From an uncultured bacterium (lineage in GTDB: Bacteria; Verrucomicrobiota; Kiritimatiellia; RFP12; UBA1067): DNA of 38,335 bases. A program made the translations under genes and the position numbers. The notes under the pieces are model-generated. The model ran no database searches, was not told where the DNA came from, and was given only the letters and a program-made list of their open reading frames with translations. The DNA is taken from contig CACWIW010000026.1 in assembly GCA_902761035.1 (NCBI GenBank), positions 1-38,335 on the forward strand, written 5' to 3'. Shown piece by piece: positions 1-8,781 of this stretch (positions within the stretch are counted from its first letter, which is position 1; every line of letters begins with the position of its first letter).

Positions 1-315
1 TTCCGAAGACAGCCAACACCCCGTCCCGGAGACTGCGACGTGATATTGGGGCTCAAAGCCCGAACCGTAAGTGGCAGCCCGAAGACGGATCTCAACAGGC
101 ACCCCGGCCCAACGCCGGAATCAAGTGCGGATAGAAACGAGGTGGCAAGGCGTCTAGGATAAGGACATTCGCCCTAGGCGAAAATTTCCTATTGACAAAG
201 CCTCTCATAGAAATCTCACGCCTCATACCCGCTACTTTACTTATCGCGATATGTGACGTACCGCGCATTCACATTTTAAACCGCGCGCAAAACTTCAATT
301 TCCCAAAATCCCCGC
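1..315. other. Gene-free stretch with short inverted repeats
   Basis: I see no convincing protein gene here. Several short palindromes follow one another: GGGCT/AGCCC at about 50-62, CCGG/CCGG at about 104-118, and an 8-bp stem (151-158 with 173-180, one G-U pair) followed by an A/T-rich run. This could be the 3' part of a structured RNA entering from outside the window, but it does not match RNase P RNA, tmRNA, SRP RNA or 6S RNA as I know them. There is no identification, only a note that the stretch is rich in hairpins. Confidence 0.2.
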
Positions 316-344
316 TTGCGTTGGGCGGAGGAATGTGGCATACT
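316..344 (+). promoter_or_regulatory. Predicted promoter, TTGCGT-17-CATACT
   Basis: The hexamers TTGCGT and CATACT are 17 bp apart, with TGG immediately before the -10 element. The arrangement and much of the spacer resemble the promoter at 19840-19868, which lies just before a real gene. Here no convincing gene follows, so the transcript may be an RNA, a decayed gene, or the leader of the antitoxin gene at 720. Confidence 0.35.
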
Positions 345-466
345 ATTTCCATCTTGCCTCTCAAAGGCGAGACGGCATTTGATCTTTGATATCGGCAGGT
401 GCGGCTTTTCGTGACGCGATTGCGCGGCGAAGGGCGGCACAGAGTACCTGCCACCGGGCCGAGAGA

Positions 467-498
467 GTGTAAAATGTAAAGTGTAAAATGTAAAATGG
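467..498. repeat. Short A-rich tandem repeat
   Basis: The unit GTGTAAAATGTAAA is repeated with small variation (gtgtaaaatgtaaa / gtgtaaaatgtaaaa). It is simple low-complexity DNA in an intergenic region just before the first hairpin repeat. No function is visible. Confidence 0.5.
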
Positions 499-561
499 GC
501 GTCTCGCGAGGGTGCCTAAACTTTGCAAATTACACTTGAACGGCCATAACCTCGGAACAAC

Positions 562-667
562 GGTAGGGTCATGCGTCCCGCGTGACCGAAACGGTAGGGC
601 GGTTTCGATGAAACCGCCGCCTCCGATGGAGAGCGATACAACAACTGCCGCGCACACGGGTGTGTGC
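562..667. repeat. Modular hairpin repeat, copy 1
   Basis: About 106 bp made of three hairpin modules. Module a is GGTAGGGTC followed by a GTCA.GCGT/CGCGTGAC-type dyad. Module b is GGCGGTTTC-GAT-GAAACCGCC. Module c is GCACAC-GG-GTGTGTGC-like. A nearly identical copy lies at 1200-1304 and a shortened one at 26966-27022. All three are intergenic and beside toxin-antitoxin genes. The size, palindromes and location resemble REP/BIME-type elements; no transposase is visible. Confidence 0.75.
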
Positions 668-719
668 TAACGGTGGGGGGTAGAATTTCACAAAAACCAC
701 TAAAAGAAAGGAGATGGAT

Positions 720-929
720 ATGCCAACGCTAGAAAGAGTGGTAAGACCTAGGCGGAACAGGATTTCTATAGAGGTTCCACGAGAGTTTGGCCAGTACACG
801 TTCAAGATTGTAATGATCCCGATAGTCAAAGAAGAGAAGACGAAGTATGATTTTTCCGATCTTGTCGGTAAGCTCCAGTGGAATGGTGATGCCGTAAAGG
901 AGCAGCGGAGGCTTCGGAATGAATGGTAA
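720..929 (+). CDS. VapB-like antitoxin
   Basis: A 69-residue protein. The start at 720 is chosen because AAAGGAG (707-713) lies 6 nt upstream; the alternative ATG at 714 would overlap it. The N-terminal half is basic and strand-rich, and the C-terminal half contains DFSDLVGKLQW and ends in QRRLRNEW. That tail is the pattern I know from small antitoxins that sit before PIN-domain toxins. The next reading frame overlaps its last codons (919-929) and encodes the start of such a toxin, which supports the call. A possible -10 element TAGAAT lies at 681-686, preceded by G-rich sequence and the hairpin repeat. As the toxin is truncated, this antitoxin may be an orphan that still neutralises a related toxin elsewhere. 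Family assignment is by pattern only. Confidence 0.6.
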   Translation: MPTLERVVRPRRNRISIEVPREFGQYTFKIVMIPIVKEEKTKYDFSDLVGKLQWNGDAVKEQRRLRNEW

Positions 930-1071
930 CGGCTATCTTCTCGACACCAACGCAATTGTTCAACTGCTAAAGGGGAACAAGGAACTTATTGCAATCCTTG
1001 GCACGGCGGATTTCATCGCCACATCTATAATAGCCGAGATGGAGTATCTTTCCGTTGATGCCGGAATTTGA
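919..1071 (+). pseudogene. vapC: Truncated VapC PIN-domain toxin
   Basis: The frame starting at 919 overlaps the antitoxin stop and gives 50 residues: the classic PIN N-terminus YLLDTNAIVQLLKG with the metal-binding Asp9, then a region around Glu40 (SIIAEMEYLS), then a stop. PIN toxins are normally about 130 residues and need further acidic residues in the C-terminal half, which are absent here. The sequence after the stop does not continue the domain in any frame I could follow, and the second hairpin repeat begins about 130 bp later. The gene is therefore a remnant that cannot form the nuclease active site. A sequencing frameshift is less likely because no C-terminal half is seen. Confidence 0.65.
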
Positions 1072-1445
1072 CACGATTTGATTTTCCGCTTGCCGCAACG
1101 GCAGCGTTTTGATATGCTTTTCCACGTTCCGCGAAAACTCGCCGAACATCGCTCTTTGACATACCGGCGGTTGTGAGCCGTCGGGCCGGTCGCCACATTG
1201 GTAGGGTCACGCATCCCGCGTGACCGAGATGGTAGGGCGGTTTCGATGAAACCGCCGCCTCCGATGGAGAGCGACACAAAACTGCCGTGCACACGGGTGT
1301 GTGCCTCCGGCAGAACGTTACGCAACCAGCGTACAGTAGCTTCGTCGGAAAGACCGCTAATCCAACTGCAGAAGCGAAATACGATGGTGCGTCGCGTGGT
1401 AACACGCGGCGTACTTTCATATTCATGTTTCTGCAAAGGCTCTTA
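1072..1445. other. Gene-free stretch around repeat copy 2
   Basis: Apart from the hairpin repeat at 1200-1304, I see nothing I can name. The flanks may be debris left when the toxin gene at 919 was cut. Minus-strand reading frames here are short and cross the repeat, so they are not credible genes. Confidence 0.4.
1200..1304. repeat. Modular hairpin repeat, copy 2
   Basis: About 105 bp, nearly identical in order and sequence to 562-667: the GGTAGGGTC module, the GGCGGTTTC/GAAACCGCC hairpin and the GCACACGGGTGTGTGC hairpin. Differences from copy 1 include compensated or tolerated changes in the loops and one short gap. The pair brackets the antitoxin and broken toxin (720-1071), so recombination between the copies could delete or mobilise that segment. 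Confidence 0.75.
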
Positions 1446-1495
1446 GCGGCGCCTCCGACGAGATAGGAATCTTGGGAGTGCGCCGCTCAATTTTT
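1446..1495 (+). terminator. Intrinsic terminator before the GTPase operon
   Basis: Stem GCGGCGC-CTCC (1446-1456) pairs with GGAG-(T)-GCGCCGC (1475-1486), giving 11 base pairs with one bulge. TCAATTTTT follows (1487-1495). It would stop transcription coming from the truncated toxin-antitoxin region and so insulates the operon that begins at 1535. Confidence 0.65.
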
Positions 1496-1534
1496 GCCTC
1501 GGTGCGGTGTGCTCCATTTGTGGACAAAGGAGGC

Positions 1535-1579
1535 ATGAGGAATCAGAAGATGAAAAAAGTCGGTGAGGAGGCAGAGTGA
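1535..1579 (+). CDS. 14-codon leader ORF coupled to the GTPase gene
   Basis: The frame encodes MRNQKMKKVGEEAE. AAAGGAGG (1526-1533) lies directly before its ATG, so the spacing is short, but the Shine-Dalgarno match is the strongest in the neighbourhood. Its TGA (1577-1579) overlaps the ATG of the FHA-GTPase gene (1579-1581) as TGATG, the usual geometry of translational coupling. It may be a leader peptide that sets expression of the operon, or simply the end of a lost gene. No cluster of one amino acid is present, so a classical attenuator is not suggested. Confidence 0.4.
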   Translation: MRNQKMKKVGEEAE

Positions 1580-3345
1580 TGGTGTGGTATATTATCTGTC
1601 TGAATCCGTGCATCAACGAAACGATTGAAGAATTCCCGTTTCATGTCGGACGGTTGCCTGGGCCAACGTCGAATTGTGTTGTCATCGACGATCCTACCAT
1701 TTCGCGCAGTCAGTTCTCGCTTGAAAAACACTTAGGGGGACTATACTACGTGAACCACAGTGAGGAAAACGCAGGGGAACTTGACGGAGAAATCATCCAG
1801 AAACGTAAAAAACTCGATGCATCTCGGCCGCATGTTCTCAAACTGGGTGACATAACAATCACTTTTGGCACTGATTACGAGGATGTGTCTAAGGCTGCGG
1901 CCGAGTATTCTGACGAATTGTATATGGTGTCGCGTGGAAATGATGAGATCGGTCCGTTGACAGGGGCGCAGGTGATTGAGGGATGCGAGAAAGGATATTT
2001 TACTCGAACAACGCTCGTACGTTCGTTACGAAATCCTGGAACGTCTATGAGGATGGATGAGGTTGTAGATTTTGACGATGAGGGAGATGGTGGATATGAT
2101 GTGGCGTCTGCATCCGTTGATCAGCCGACCAATTCACGCATACAGACCGCTGAAGAGACTAAGGCTGTACTTGGCGAAAGTTTCATGTGCCCTTATTGCC
2201 GTACGGTTTCCAATCTGGAAGACGTGCTGTCAGTTTCGGTCTCACCAGGCTTGATTGGAGACCCCGTGCTTGGCGAAGGTGAACAGGCACGTTTTCTGCC
2301 ATCGCAATTCACGGGCAACGGATTGGCCATTGATTCGGAAGGAGGCGTCTGCACGGAGATCGCTTGCCCCCGTTGCCACATGTCGCTGCCTCGTTCCCTT
2401 TTGGATACGCCGCAGATGGTGATGTCAGTAGTTGGCGCAGCTGGTGCTGGCAAGAGCGTATTTCTTGCCAGTTCCATGTGGCAGTGCCGTCAGACGTTGA
2501 GCCGAATGTTTGGCGTTAGTTTCATGGACCTCGACCCAGTGGCAAACCGATGGATCAACGCATACGAAGAGAAATTGTTTTTCCAGGAAGACGATACCAC
2601 CCTCCAGCAGATTGAAAAGACTGACCTTCAGGCATCGAATGTGAGTCGCAGCGTCATGTTGGACGGCGACAATGTGCTACTTCCCCTTCCGAGCTTCTTC
2701 CAGTTACGCACGTTAGACAATCCACAACCGCTGAGCCTCGTGGTATACGACAGCGCTGGCGAACACTTCCGCGCCGGCGCGGATACGCAGGCGTCCGCCG
2801 TTACGCTGAACATGCTCAATTCCGATACGCTCTTCTTCATGTTTGATCCTTCCGCCGATCCCCGCTTCCGTCATCTTCTTGATCGCGGTGGCGGCACGGC
2901 GCACAACTACGCGCAGCGGCAGGATGTTCTGCTTGCGGAGATGTCCGCACGCATCCGCCGTCACCTTGGCAACAGAAGCGAGGCACGCCTCTCGAAGCCT
3001 CTCATCTTCGGCGTGTCAAAGGCAGATTTACTGCGTAATCGACTTCCTTTGAACATGCCAATTTACACTGGCAACGAGCCTCGGAAGTACACGCTTGACG
3101 TTGGGGTACTAAAAGAAGTGTCACGTCAGACGGAAGATTTACTGAACGAGATTGCGCCAGAGGTGACAGCCACTGCGCATGACATAGCCTCGGATGTTTG
3201 GTTCGTACCCGTAAGCGCTCTTGGACACAACCCGATGCGCGATGGTGTGAGACCTTGTGACATCAAGCCGATATGGACGGAGTTGCCAGTTGTGTTCACG
3301 CTGGCAAAGAAGGGATTAATACCCGTAGTGAACGGCAGTCTCTGA
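1579..3345 (+). CDS. FHA / GYF-like / zinc-ribbon GTPase, DO-GTPase2-like
   Basis: 588 residues. ATG 1579 is preferred over GTG 1576 because GGAGG (1567-1571) then has 7 nt spacing. An FHA-like domain lies at about 18-100, with G24-R25 and S42-R43; the usual His two residues after that Arg is Gln45. A GYF_2-like segment (about 115-165) follows, then a zinc ribbon with CPYC (204-207) and CPRC (263-266). The C-terminal half is a TRAFAC-type GTPase: P-loop GAAGAGKS (286-293), DSAG (391-394), SKAD (480-483). The order and the adjacent GAP1-N2-like gene match the double-GTPase (DO-GTPase2) proteins known from comparative genomics of bacterial conflict systems. Inferred role: a phosphopeptide-sensing GTP switch at the head of the operon. 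It has no signal peptide or membrane helix, so it should be cytoplasmic. The FHA and GTPase folds are well supported; the family name is less certain. Confidence 0.8.
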   Translation: MVWYIICLNPCINETIEEFPFHVGRLPGPTSNCVVIDDPTISRSQFSLEKHLGGLYYVNHSEENAGELDGEIIQKRKKLDASRPHVLKLGDITITFGTDYEDVSKAAAEYSDELYMVSRGNDEIGPLTGAQVIEGCEKGYFTRTTLVRSLRNPGTSMRMDEVVDFDDEGDGGYDVASASVDQPTNSRIQTAEETKAVLGESFMCPYCRTVSNLEDVLSVSVSPGLIGDPVLGEGEQARFLPSQFTGNGLAIDSEGGVCTEIACPRCHMSLPRSLLDTPQMVMSVVGAAGAGKSVFLASSMWQCRQTLSRMFGVSFMDLDPVANRWINAYEEKLFFQEDDTTLQQIEKTDLQASNVSRSVMLDGDNVLLPLPSFFQLRTLDNPQPLSLVVYDSAGEHFRAGADTQASAVTLNMLNSDTLFFMFDPSADPRFRHLLDRGGGTAHNYAQRQDVLLAEMSARIRRHLGNRSEARLSKPLIFGVSKADLLRNRLPLNMPIYTGNEPRKYTLDVGVLKEVSRQTEDLLNEIAPEVTATAHDIASDVWFVPVSALGHNPMRDGVRPCDIKPIWTELPVVFTLAKKGLIPVVNGSL

Positions 3346-3373
3346 TGTACAATTACGATGCGGAGGAAAAGCA

Positions 3374-5743
3374 ATGTACGAACTAGTCAACACGTCACTA
3401 CCCAACGGTCTCATTCCCGGCACCCATGGCTTCGCCGCAGTTGCAATGACCAAGGGACTCCCTGATGGATTGCGTGCACGTCTTGAAGCTTATTGTGCCT
3501 ATTCTCATCGTACGAGCGCACACGATGCAACATATTTCAAGGAGAACCCTGTAAACTGGTTTCATGTTACGCTGCCTCAGGGCGACCATGTGCTAGGGCG
3601 TGTTGCTCCGGCTGACTTTGACTACACGGGACGCACGAACCGTCTTGCGAGGCTTCTAGTATTTTCAAAAAACGAAATGCCCGCAATCGGCGGCGCATCT
3701 GTTTTGGCGAAAGAACACGCCCGATTATCAGAAGCGTGGTCTGGCGAGGCGCGATGGCTGGAAACCGATAGGTTGACACTTGGACGTATGCGCCTTGAGA
3801 TTCCACCAGTGAACTGTGATGCGCCAAGTTGGCGAGCGATGTTTGGTAATGCAGAAGGCCTTAATCTTGCAAAAGGATTCGCCCGGTTGCTTGCGAAAAA
3901 CCTCTCAATGGCAGGCCGTACGATTTACTTCAAGACATCCACGGCGTATGATATTGACGGGGCTAAACTCCTTGCACTTTTCCGCGACTTGATTGATTTG
4001 TTCCCTGTTATCGACAGGCGCAACATTACGTTTTCTACTTATCCAGTTGCTCTGCCTCAAGGGACAATCTGTCACCTGCGTGGAGTGTATGACCGTGATC
4101 GCATCTTCAACGCGGCTGCGGCCACACAGCCGTGGGTGGATTGCGAAAAAGGCATTGTACACAATGCTTCGTTGTTGCCGCCAGAAGAGGTAAAACAACG
4201 CAAAATCGAACCGAAAGTCGGGACGGCACTTGTCCAAACGACACCACCACCATCATCACCGGCATACGGAGCAAGAACGCAAATAGTACCTAAGGGGATG
4301 CCTGCATCGAAAAAGGATGGGACAAAATCGCTGTTTGTCGGGATCATAGTAACAATAGGGCTTATTGTAATCGCAGCGGTAATGTATGGCATTTATTTAC
4401 TTCAAGAAAGCGAACGTCTTCAAGAAAGCGAACGTCAATTTCGACAAAACGGTCAAGAAGATAATTCTCCGGGAGAAGTTAATGATAATGAGATAACCCC
4501 AGGGGTTGATGCAGGACAACAATACCAAGGGGGAGATTCTAAAAAAGGTTCTGAAACAGGAGGTATAAAGGCCAAAGAACCGGAGGTGGCGGCCAAGGCT
4601 GATACTGATGGTATGCGTACGCAGAATGATGGACGAACACGTGAAAATAAAAAGTTAAAGCAGGACCAAGATAATATGATTGCGAAAGCCAAGCGCGAAA
4701 GTGCGATGACCACAACTAATAAACCTCCTGAATTGGTCTCGGCGAAAATGGTGATATTGGAAACTGAGGGTGACATCAAAAAAATTGCAAAGGCAAAGCA
4801 ACATTTTATGACGAACGGAACACTGAAGGTGTTTTGGTACGACAATGCGGGAATATTGACAAATTGTTCTGCGGGGCTCGTTACAAAAAAAGCAGGCCGA
4901 TTCTCCAATGAGTCTTTTGCAATCGAACTTCTAAAACAAGATGATTTAACGAAAAATTCACGCTGTTTCTTCTTGATATGGTATGACTGCAATGATAAAA
5001 AAGCATATTGGGACTGGTCCCCGCTAAGTGAGAAAGAGGATAAATGGTTTGAAACCACTAATATGAATGAGATTGATCTTGTGGAGATGTGTTTTGGAGG
5101 AACGACAAACGAAGTCTATAAAATATGGGTGAAGCAGTTTGGTAAACCGAGGTTTACCATTGATTGGGTTACCGCTGACGCAAGAAAGATTGACATGTCT
5201 CCGCTGAAAGAAAATCTACTGAAATTGGAGGAGCTTGTCAAGGTATATGAAGCACAGGAAAAGAAACAGCAAAAATCTAAACCTGATAACAGTGAAGGAT
5301 ACCTCGATAAGTATAAGACACAACGTAATCGAATCGAAGAACTGAAACGGAAATATGATCGACTTAGAAAGGAACTGGAGACGAATCAAAAAGAGTTGAG
5401 TAACAACAAAGAAAATCGAAAGGAAGATGCGATAAAGGGCAAAATAAATACGAATAAGAAACAGATAGGAGATATTTTTGATAAAACTAATGAAGTCAAA
5501 CGGGAATGGGAAAACATTGATCACCGTTGTCCGTCATTATGGCGTAGATTGGAATTCGATAATCACAAAATTACAGGATGGGAAAAACTCCTGGAAAACC
5601 TTAACAAGCAGATTCAAATGATAGAAAGCCAGCAAACTTCATCCCCAAAAGTTGCGGAAGAAGAGAATAAGAAAAAGCAAATCCGCGAAATAATACGCCA
5701 CAGCAAGTTTAGCATCATAAAGGTTGAAGGAACAAAGAAATGA
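3374..5743 (+). CDS. GAP1-N2-like GTPase-associated membrane protein
   Basis: 789 residues, with GGAGG 7 nt before the start. The first 265 residues (NTSLPNGLIPGTHGF, then TKGLPDGLRARLEAYCAYSH, a FHVTLP strand and a DYTGRTNRLARLLVF segment) follow the pattern of the GTPase-associated protein 1 N-terminal domain type 2, a family found beside DO-GTPases. One membrane helix lies at about 320-342. After it come a low-complexity linker, a folded segment around 450-600 with many aromatic residues, and a Lys/Glu-rich coiled coil (about 610-780). The second half is much more AT-rich than the rest of the operon. Expected topology is an N-terminal cytoplasmic domain and the remainder across the membrane. 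Inferred role: partner or regulator of the upstream GTPase. The stop overlaps the next start as ATGA. Confidence 0.7.
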   Translation: MYELVNTSLPNGLIPGTHGFAAVAMTKGLPDGLRARLEAYCAYSHRTSAHDATYFKENPVNWFHVTLPQGDHVLGRVAPADFDYTGRTNRLARLLVFSKNEMPAIGGASVLAKEHARLSEAWSGEARWLETDRLTLGRMRLEIPPVNCDAPSWRAMFGNAEGLNLAKGFARLLAKNLSMAGRTIYFKTSTAYDIDGAKLLALFRDLIDLFPVIDRRNITFSTYPVALPQGTICHLRGVYDRDRIFNAAAATQPWVDCEKGIVHNASLLPPEEVKQRKIEPKVGTALVQTTPPPSSPAYGARTQIVPKGMPASKKDGTKSLFVGIIVTIGLIVIAAVMYGIYLLQESERLQESERQFRQNGQEDNSPGEVNDNEITPGVDAGQQYQGGDSKKGSETGGIKAKEPEVAAKADTDGMRTQNDGRTRENKKLKQDQDNMIAKAKRESAMTTTNKPPELVSAKMVILETEGDIKKIAKAKQHFMTNGTLKVFWYDNAGILTNCSAGLVTKKAGRFSNESFAIELLKQDDLTKNSRCFFLIWYDCNDKKAYWDWSPLSEKEDKWFETTNMNEIDLVEMCFGGTTNEVYKIWVKQFGKPRFTIDWVTADARKIDMSPLKENLLKLEELVKVYEAQEKKQQKSKPDNSEGYLDKYKTQRNRIEELKRKYDRLRKELETNQKELSNNKENRKEDAIKGKINTNKKQIGDIFDKTNEVKREWENIDHRCPSLWRRLEFDNHKITGWEKLLENLNKQIQMIESQQTSSPKVAEEENKKKQIREIIRHSKFSIIKVEGTKK
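4400..4435 (+). repeat. In-frame 18-bp tandem duplication
   Basis: The 18-bp unit CTTCAAGAAAGCGAACGT occurs twice in perfect tandem (4400-4417, 4418-4435) and encodes LQESER-LQESER just after the membrane helix of the GAP1-like protein. Exact identity at DNA level suggests a recent duplication in a flexible linker. Confidence 0.9.
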
Positions 5744-8700
5744 AATCCTCTATCCTTGTTGCGCGCATTATGCGCGTTATCGAGACCGACGGGCAACTCG
5801 GCGATGGCGCAGGGTTGGCAGTAGCATTTGCAGAAGCGGTACGAGCAGTCAACTCGCGCCTTGAATCCGTGCAGGCGGCAGAAGCCTCGGGACAAACGAG
5901 CGATGCAGTGCGTCTGATGGAGGATTCACCGCGCCTTCTCGATGAAATCAATGCACTGGATTTCAACCGTTTGCCTGAGTGGGAAGAATTATGTGATCGG
6001 AACGGGTGGCAGAAACCTGTGCCTTTCGACAGGGCGCTTATTGAAAAGACGCTCATGCTCAGCGAGAGTAAGGCCGTGGCCGAACCGTTTCTACGAATGT
6101 ATCGTAAGGCTGTACGCACGAACAACAACCTTCTTGCCATAAAGGCGCTGCGGCGCTTGATAGAAGTTGACCATACCCAAAACTGGGAGGCGAATCTCGT
6201 GCAGGCGGAGTCTGTCCTACAGCGCGAACTGGCAGAAGCATTCGCCGTTGCACGGTCGGCTAACAACGCAGAAGAACAGGATCGGATAGCACGCGAGGTA
6301 CTGGAAACTTCATGGCGTAACAAGCCGACGGGGCGTACTTTCTCCGACATCCAAGACTACTGGAACGACAAGGAGTCACGCCGACGCGAAGCCGAAGGCA
6401 AAGAGAACCTGGCGTTGTTGCGACGGTGCCGTGACGAGAACTGGAATCGTACGCTGGCATTTTCGATGATCCAGGCGCTGGATGCGTTGATGGAAAACGG
6501 CTGGGCTTTGCCAACAGATGAACGCGATATGGTAGATGAATGCCGTCGGCGCGTTGCCGAAGAAATGGAGGCCGCAGAGAAGGAGCGGAGTTGGAAGACA
6601 TGTTGTGAAACGCTGCATGGTGCGATACAGCGCGAGGACCCTGTGGCTATTCGCGAGTCGTTGGCGGTCCCTGATTTCCTCGACCACGAACCTCCGGAAG
6701 ATCTGTTGCGTGACGCCCAGCGCGTGATAGAGCATGACGAAGCCGCACGACGCCGCAAAATGATGCAAATCGCCGTATGCTCTCTGTTGGCGCTCTTTGC
6801 AGTTTTGGGGGTGTCTGGCTGGTGGCTCAGGCAGAAACTCTTTTCCATGCGCTGCGAGGGGGAGGTGGCGAAAATGACAGCCTTGGCAAAAGGCTCTCAT
6901 GCCATTGACCGTCTTGACGAGGCACTACGCAAATTACAAACTGACGATCCAGATGTCTATGTTGACCCACGCGTGAACGTGTTTCAAGGCAAATTGAAGT
7001 CAATGATTTCCGCCAATCTTGCACGGACAAACGAACTGTCGGAAATCCTTGCGTCGCTTGCTCTGTCACACAACACACAATGGGCTGATGACAACGGTAC
7101 CGTCACAAGTAGATTGGCGCGCGTGGAGTTGTTATTGACAGGCGACGATGCGGAATATCGCGCGCGTTTGTTGAAACTTAAATCTGCATACGCCGACCAC
7201 CTTGCAAAGCTAGATGAGGCTGCTCGCACCAAGGCGGCAAAACGGCATGAGACTCTTACGGCGCGTATGCATGACTTATCTGTGCAGCTTTCGGAAATTA
7301 TTGGCGGCGAAGATCAGGATAAGGCAATTGCCGTCTGTAAAGCCGATGCAACAGAATGGAGGGAACGTTATGGATTGCTTCTTCCTATTTTGGATGGGAA
7401 ATTAACAGAGGTAGAGAAGGAACTTGCAGACGCCGAACAGAATCAAAAAAACGTGCGTGAAGCGCTTGGTAAACTACGTGCGGCGCAAACGGCGCCCGAA
7501 ATCCTTGAAGCCCGTAAAGCGTTGATAGATTTCTATTCATCCTACTCGGACATCAAAAGGCTTGCTCCTCATCCGGTGGAAGTATCTACAGTTCGCGGGG
7601 TGTTGGACAGAACAACCGCTGAGCAAAAGGCGTTTGCGTCAGTTGCTAATTCGGGAATACCACAGGATAAGTTTAAGACATTTCTTGAAGAGAACGTATC
7701 TAGCCTTAAAGAGATACCATCGTTTTATTCGCTTTATGGTCTTATGGTATCAAATGACAGGACGGGAAAGTTCTTTGCCGTATCAAAAGGCAAAGCTGAC
7801 ATTAAGAAACCAAGCTATGCCAACGCGTGGTTGATTAGCGGTGAAATGTTGGATTTCGCCAATAAGAAAATGACCGATAAGATCGAAAAACTCAAAGCAG
7901 AGGGTGTGTTGGGTTATACAATCCCATCGGTGGATGAAGTGAAGGAATGTGTTGATTTTGCGTCCAAAGCGAATTTGACGGCAGGGCAATTTGAGAATGA
8001 GGTTCTCAAACATATTTCCAGGCATCTCCAAGAGGTGAACAAGATTGAGAAAGGCAAGAAGATTTATCTAGAGAATGAAAGAAAATTCAATAACTTTGTC
8101 TCTCTCACGCGAGGCAGATATACGGCGTTTCGGCGCATTATCATGCTCGACATCTATTTTAAGTGGTTGGACGAAGACCTTAAAGTGATGCCGCCAGACG
8201 ACGAGCTCAGAAGATGGGTGAAAAAGGTCTCAGACCTTGCAAATCCAATTCATGTGGACGATGTCCCTGACGACCTGTCATGGACCTGCCTGTGGGAAAA
8301 ACGGATACGTGATAGAAATATGGAATGTGTTGAACTGTTGGAAAAGATTCCTGTTGACTGGACGGCGCAGTACCTTAAATGGCGTTCTGCGCGTGTTGTA
8401 ATACGCGACATTGCCGGATGGAAGATAGAAACGGCAGGGCAACTGCTTTTCGATCCACTAAATCCTTGGCAGAGAAAGAATCCGAATGCCGTCATCCCAA
8501 TCGTGCCTAAAGAGGTGAAGGTGGATCATCCACTTTACGTCCTTCGTAATGAAGACGGGCGGTTGAGGATGGTAAAGGCGTTGATGCCATCAGGAGGCAA
8601 GTGGGCTATGGTAGCCGGAGCAGGACACATGCCGGGAGAACCTCTTTATCAGATGTGCCGAGATGATAAGCCGATTGACGCCGAGAAAGAGATAAGGGAA

Positions 8701-8781
8701 TGTCTCAAGTCAATCCCTGAGCAAATTGTTAAGACTTTTGTTGCAAAGATTCCTTTCTTCGACATGGAGGAGACGAGATGA
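5740..8781 (+). CDS. 1013-residue single-pass membrane protein, unknown family
   Basis: I do not recognise a named domain. The start overlaps the upstream stop (ATGA). Residues 1-335 are soluble, helical and Arg/Glu-rich, with repeats of the type seen in alpha-solenoids. A single hydrophobic helix lies at about 341-363 (IAVCSLLALFAVLGVSGWW). The following 500 residues are mostly helical with heptad-like Leu/Ala/Glu/Lys patterns (about 440-580), and the last 150 residues look globular with several Trp and a GGKWAMVAGAGHMPG segment. The likely arrangement is an N-terminal cytoplasmic region and a long extracytoplasmic stalk ending in a globular head, though the opposite orientation cannot be excluded. 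Its place between the GAP1-like protein and the protease, with 4-nt overlaps on both sides, makes it an obligate component of the system, possibly a scaffold spanning the envelope. Confidence 0.7.
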   Translation: MKSSILVARIMRVIETDGQLGDGAGLAVAFAEAVRAVNSRLESVQAAEASGQTSDAVRLMEDSPRLLDEINALDFNRLPEWEELCDRNGWQKPVPFDRALIEKTLMLSESKAVAEPFLRMYRKAVRTNNNLLAIKALRRLIEVDHTQNWEANLVQAESVLQRELAEAFAVARSANNAEEQDRIAREVLETSWRNKPTGRTFSDIQDYWNDKESRRREAEGKENLALLRRCRDENWNRTLAFSMIQALDALMENGWALPTDERDMVDECRRRVAEEMEAAEKERSWKTCCETLHGAIQREDPVAIRESLAVPDFLDHEPPEDLLRDAQRVIEHDEAARRRKMMQIAVCSLLALFAVLGVSGWWLRQKLFSMRCEGEVAKMTALAKGSHAIDRLDEALRKLQTDDPDVYVDPRVNVFQGKLKSMISANLARTNELSEILASLALSHNTQWADDNGTVTSRLARVELLLTGDDAEYRARLLKLKSAYADHLAKLDEAARTKAAKRHETLTARMHDLSVQLSEIIGGEDQDKAIAVCKADATEWRERYGLLLPILDGKLTEVEKELADAEQNQKNVREALGKLRAAQTAPEILEARKALIDFYSSYSDIKRLAPHPVEVSTVRGVLDRTTAEQKAFASVANSGIPQDKFKTFLEENVSSLKEIPSFYSLYGLMVSNDRTGKFFAVSKGKADIKKPSYANAWLISGEMLDFANKKMTDKIEKLKAEGVLGYTIPSVDEVKECVDFASKANLTAGQFENEVLKHISRHLQEVNKIEKGKKIYLENERKFNNFVSLTRGRYTAFRRIIMLDIYFKWLDEDLKVMPPDDELRRWVKKVSDLANPIHVDDVPDDLSWTCLWEKRIRDRNMECVELLEKIPVDWTAQYLKWRSARVVIRDIAGWKIETAGQLLFDPLNPWQRKNPNAVIPIVPKEVKVDHPLYVLRNEDGRLRMVKALMPSGGKWAMVAGAGHMPGEPLYQMCRDDKPIDAEKEIRECLKSIPEQIVKTFVAKIPFFDMEETR

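Noticed and set aside
960..1436. Minus-strand frame with a piece resembling the N-terminus of an IS5-type transposase (SDEATVRWL)
   Set aside because: The match is only a few residues, the frame runs through the hairpin repeat, and no catalytic region or terminal inverted repeats are present.
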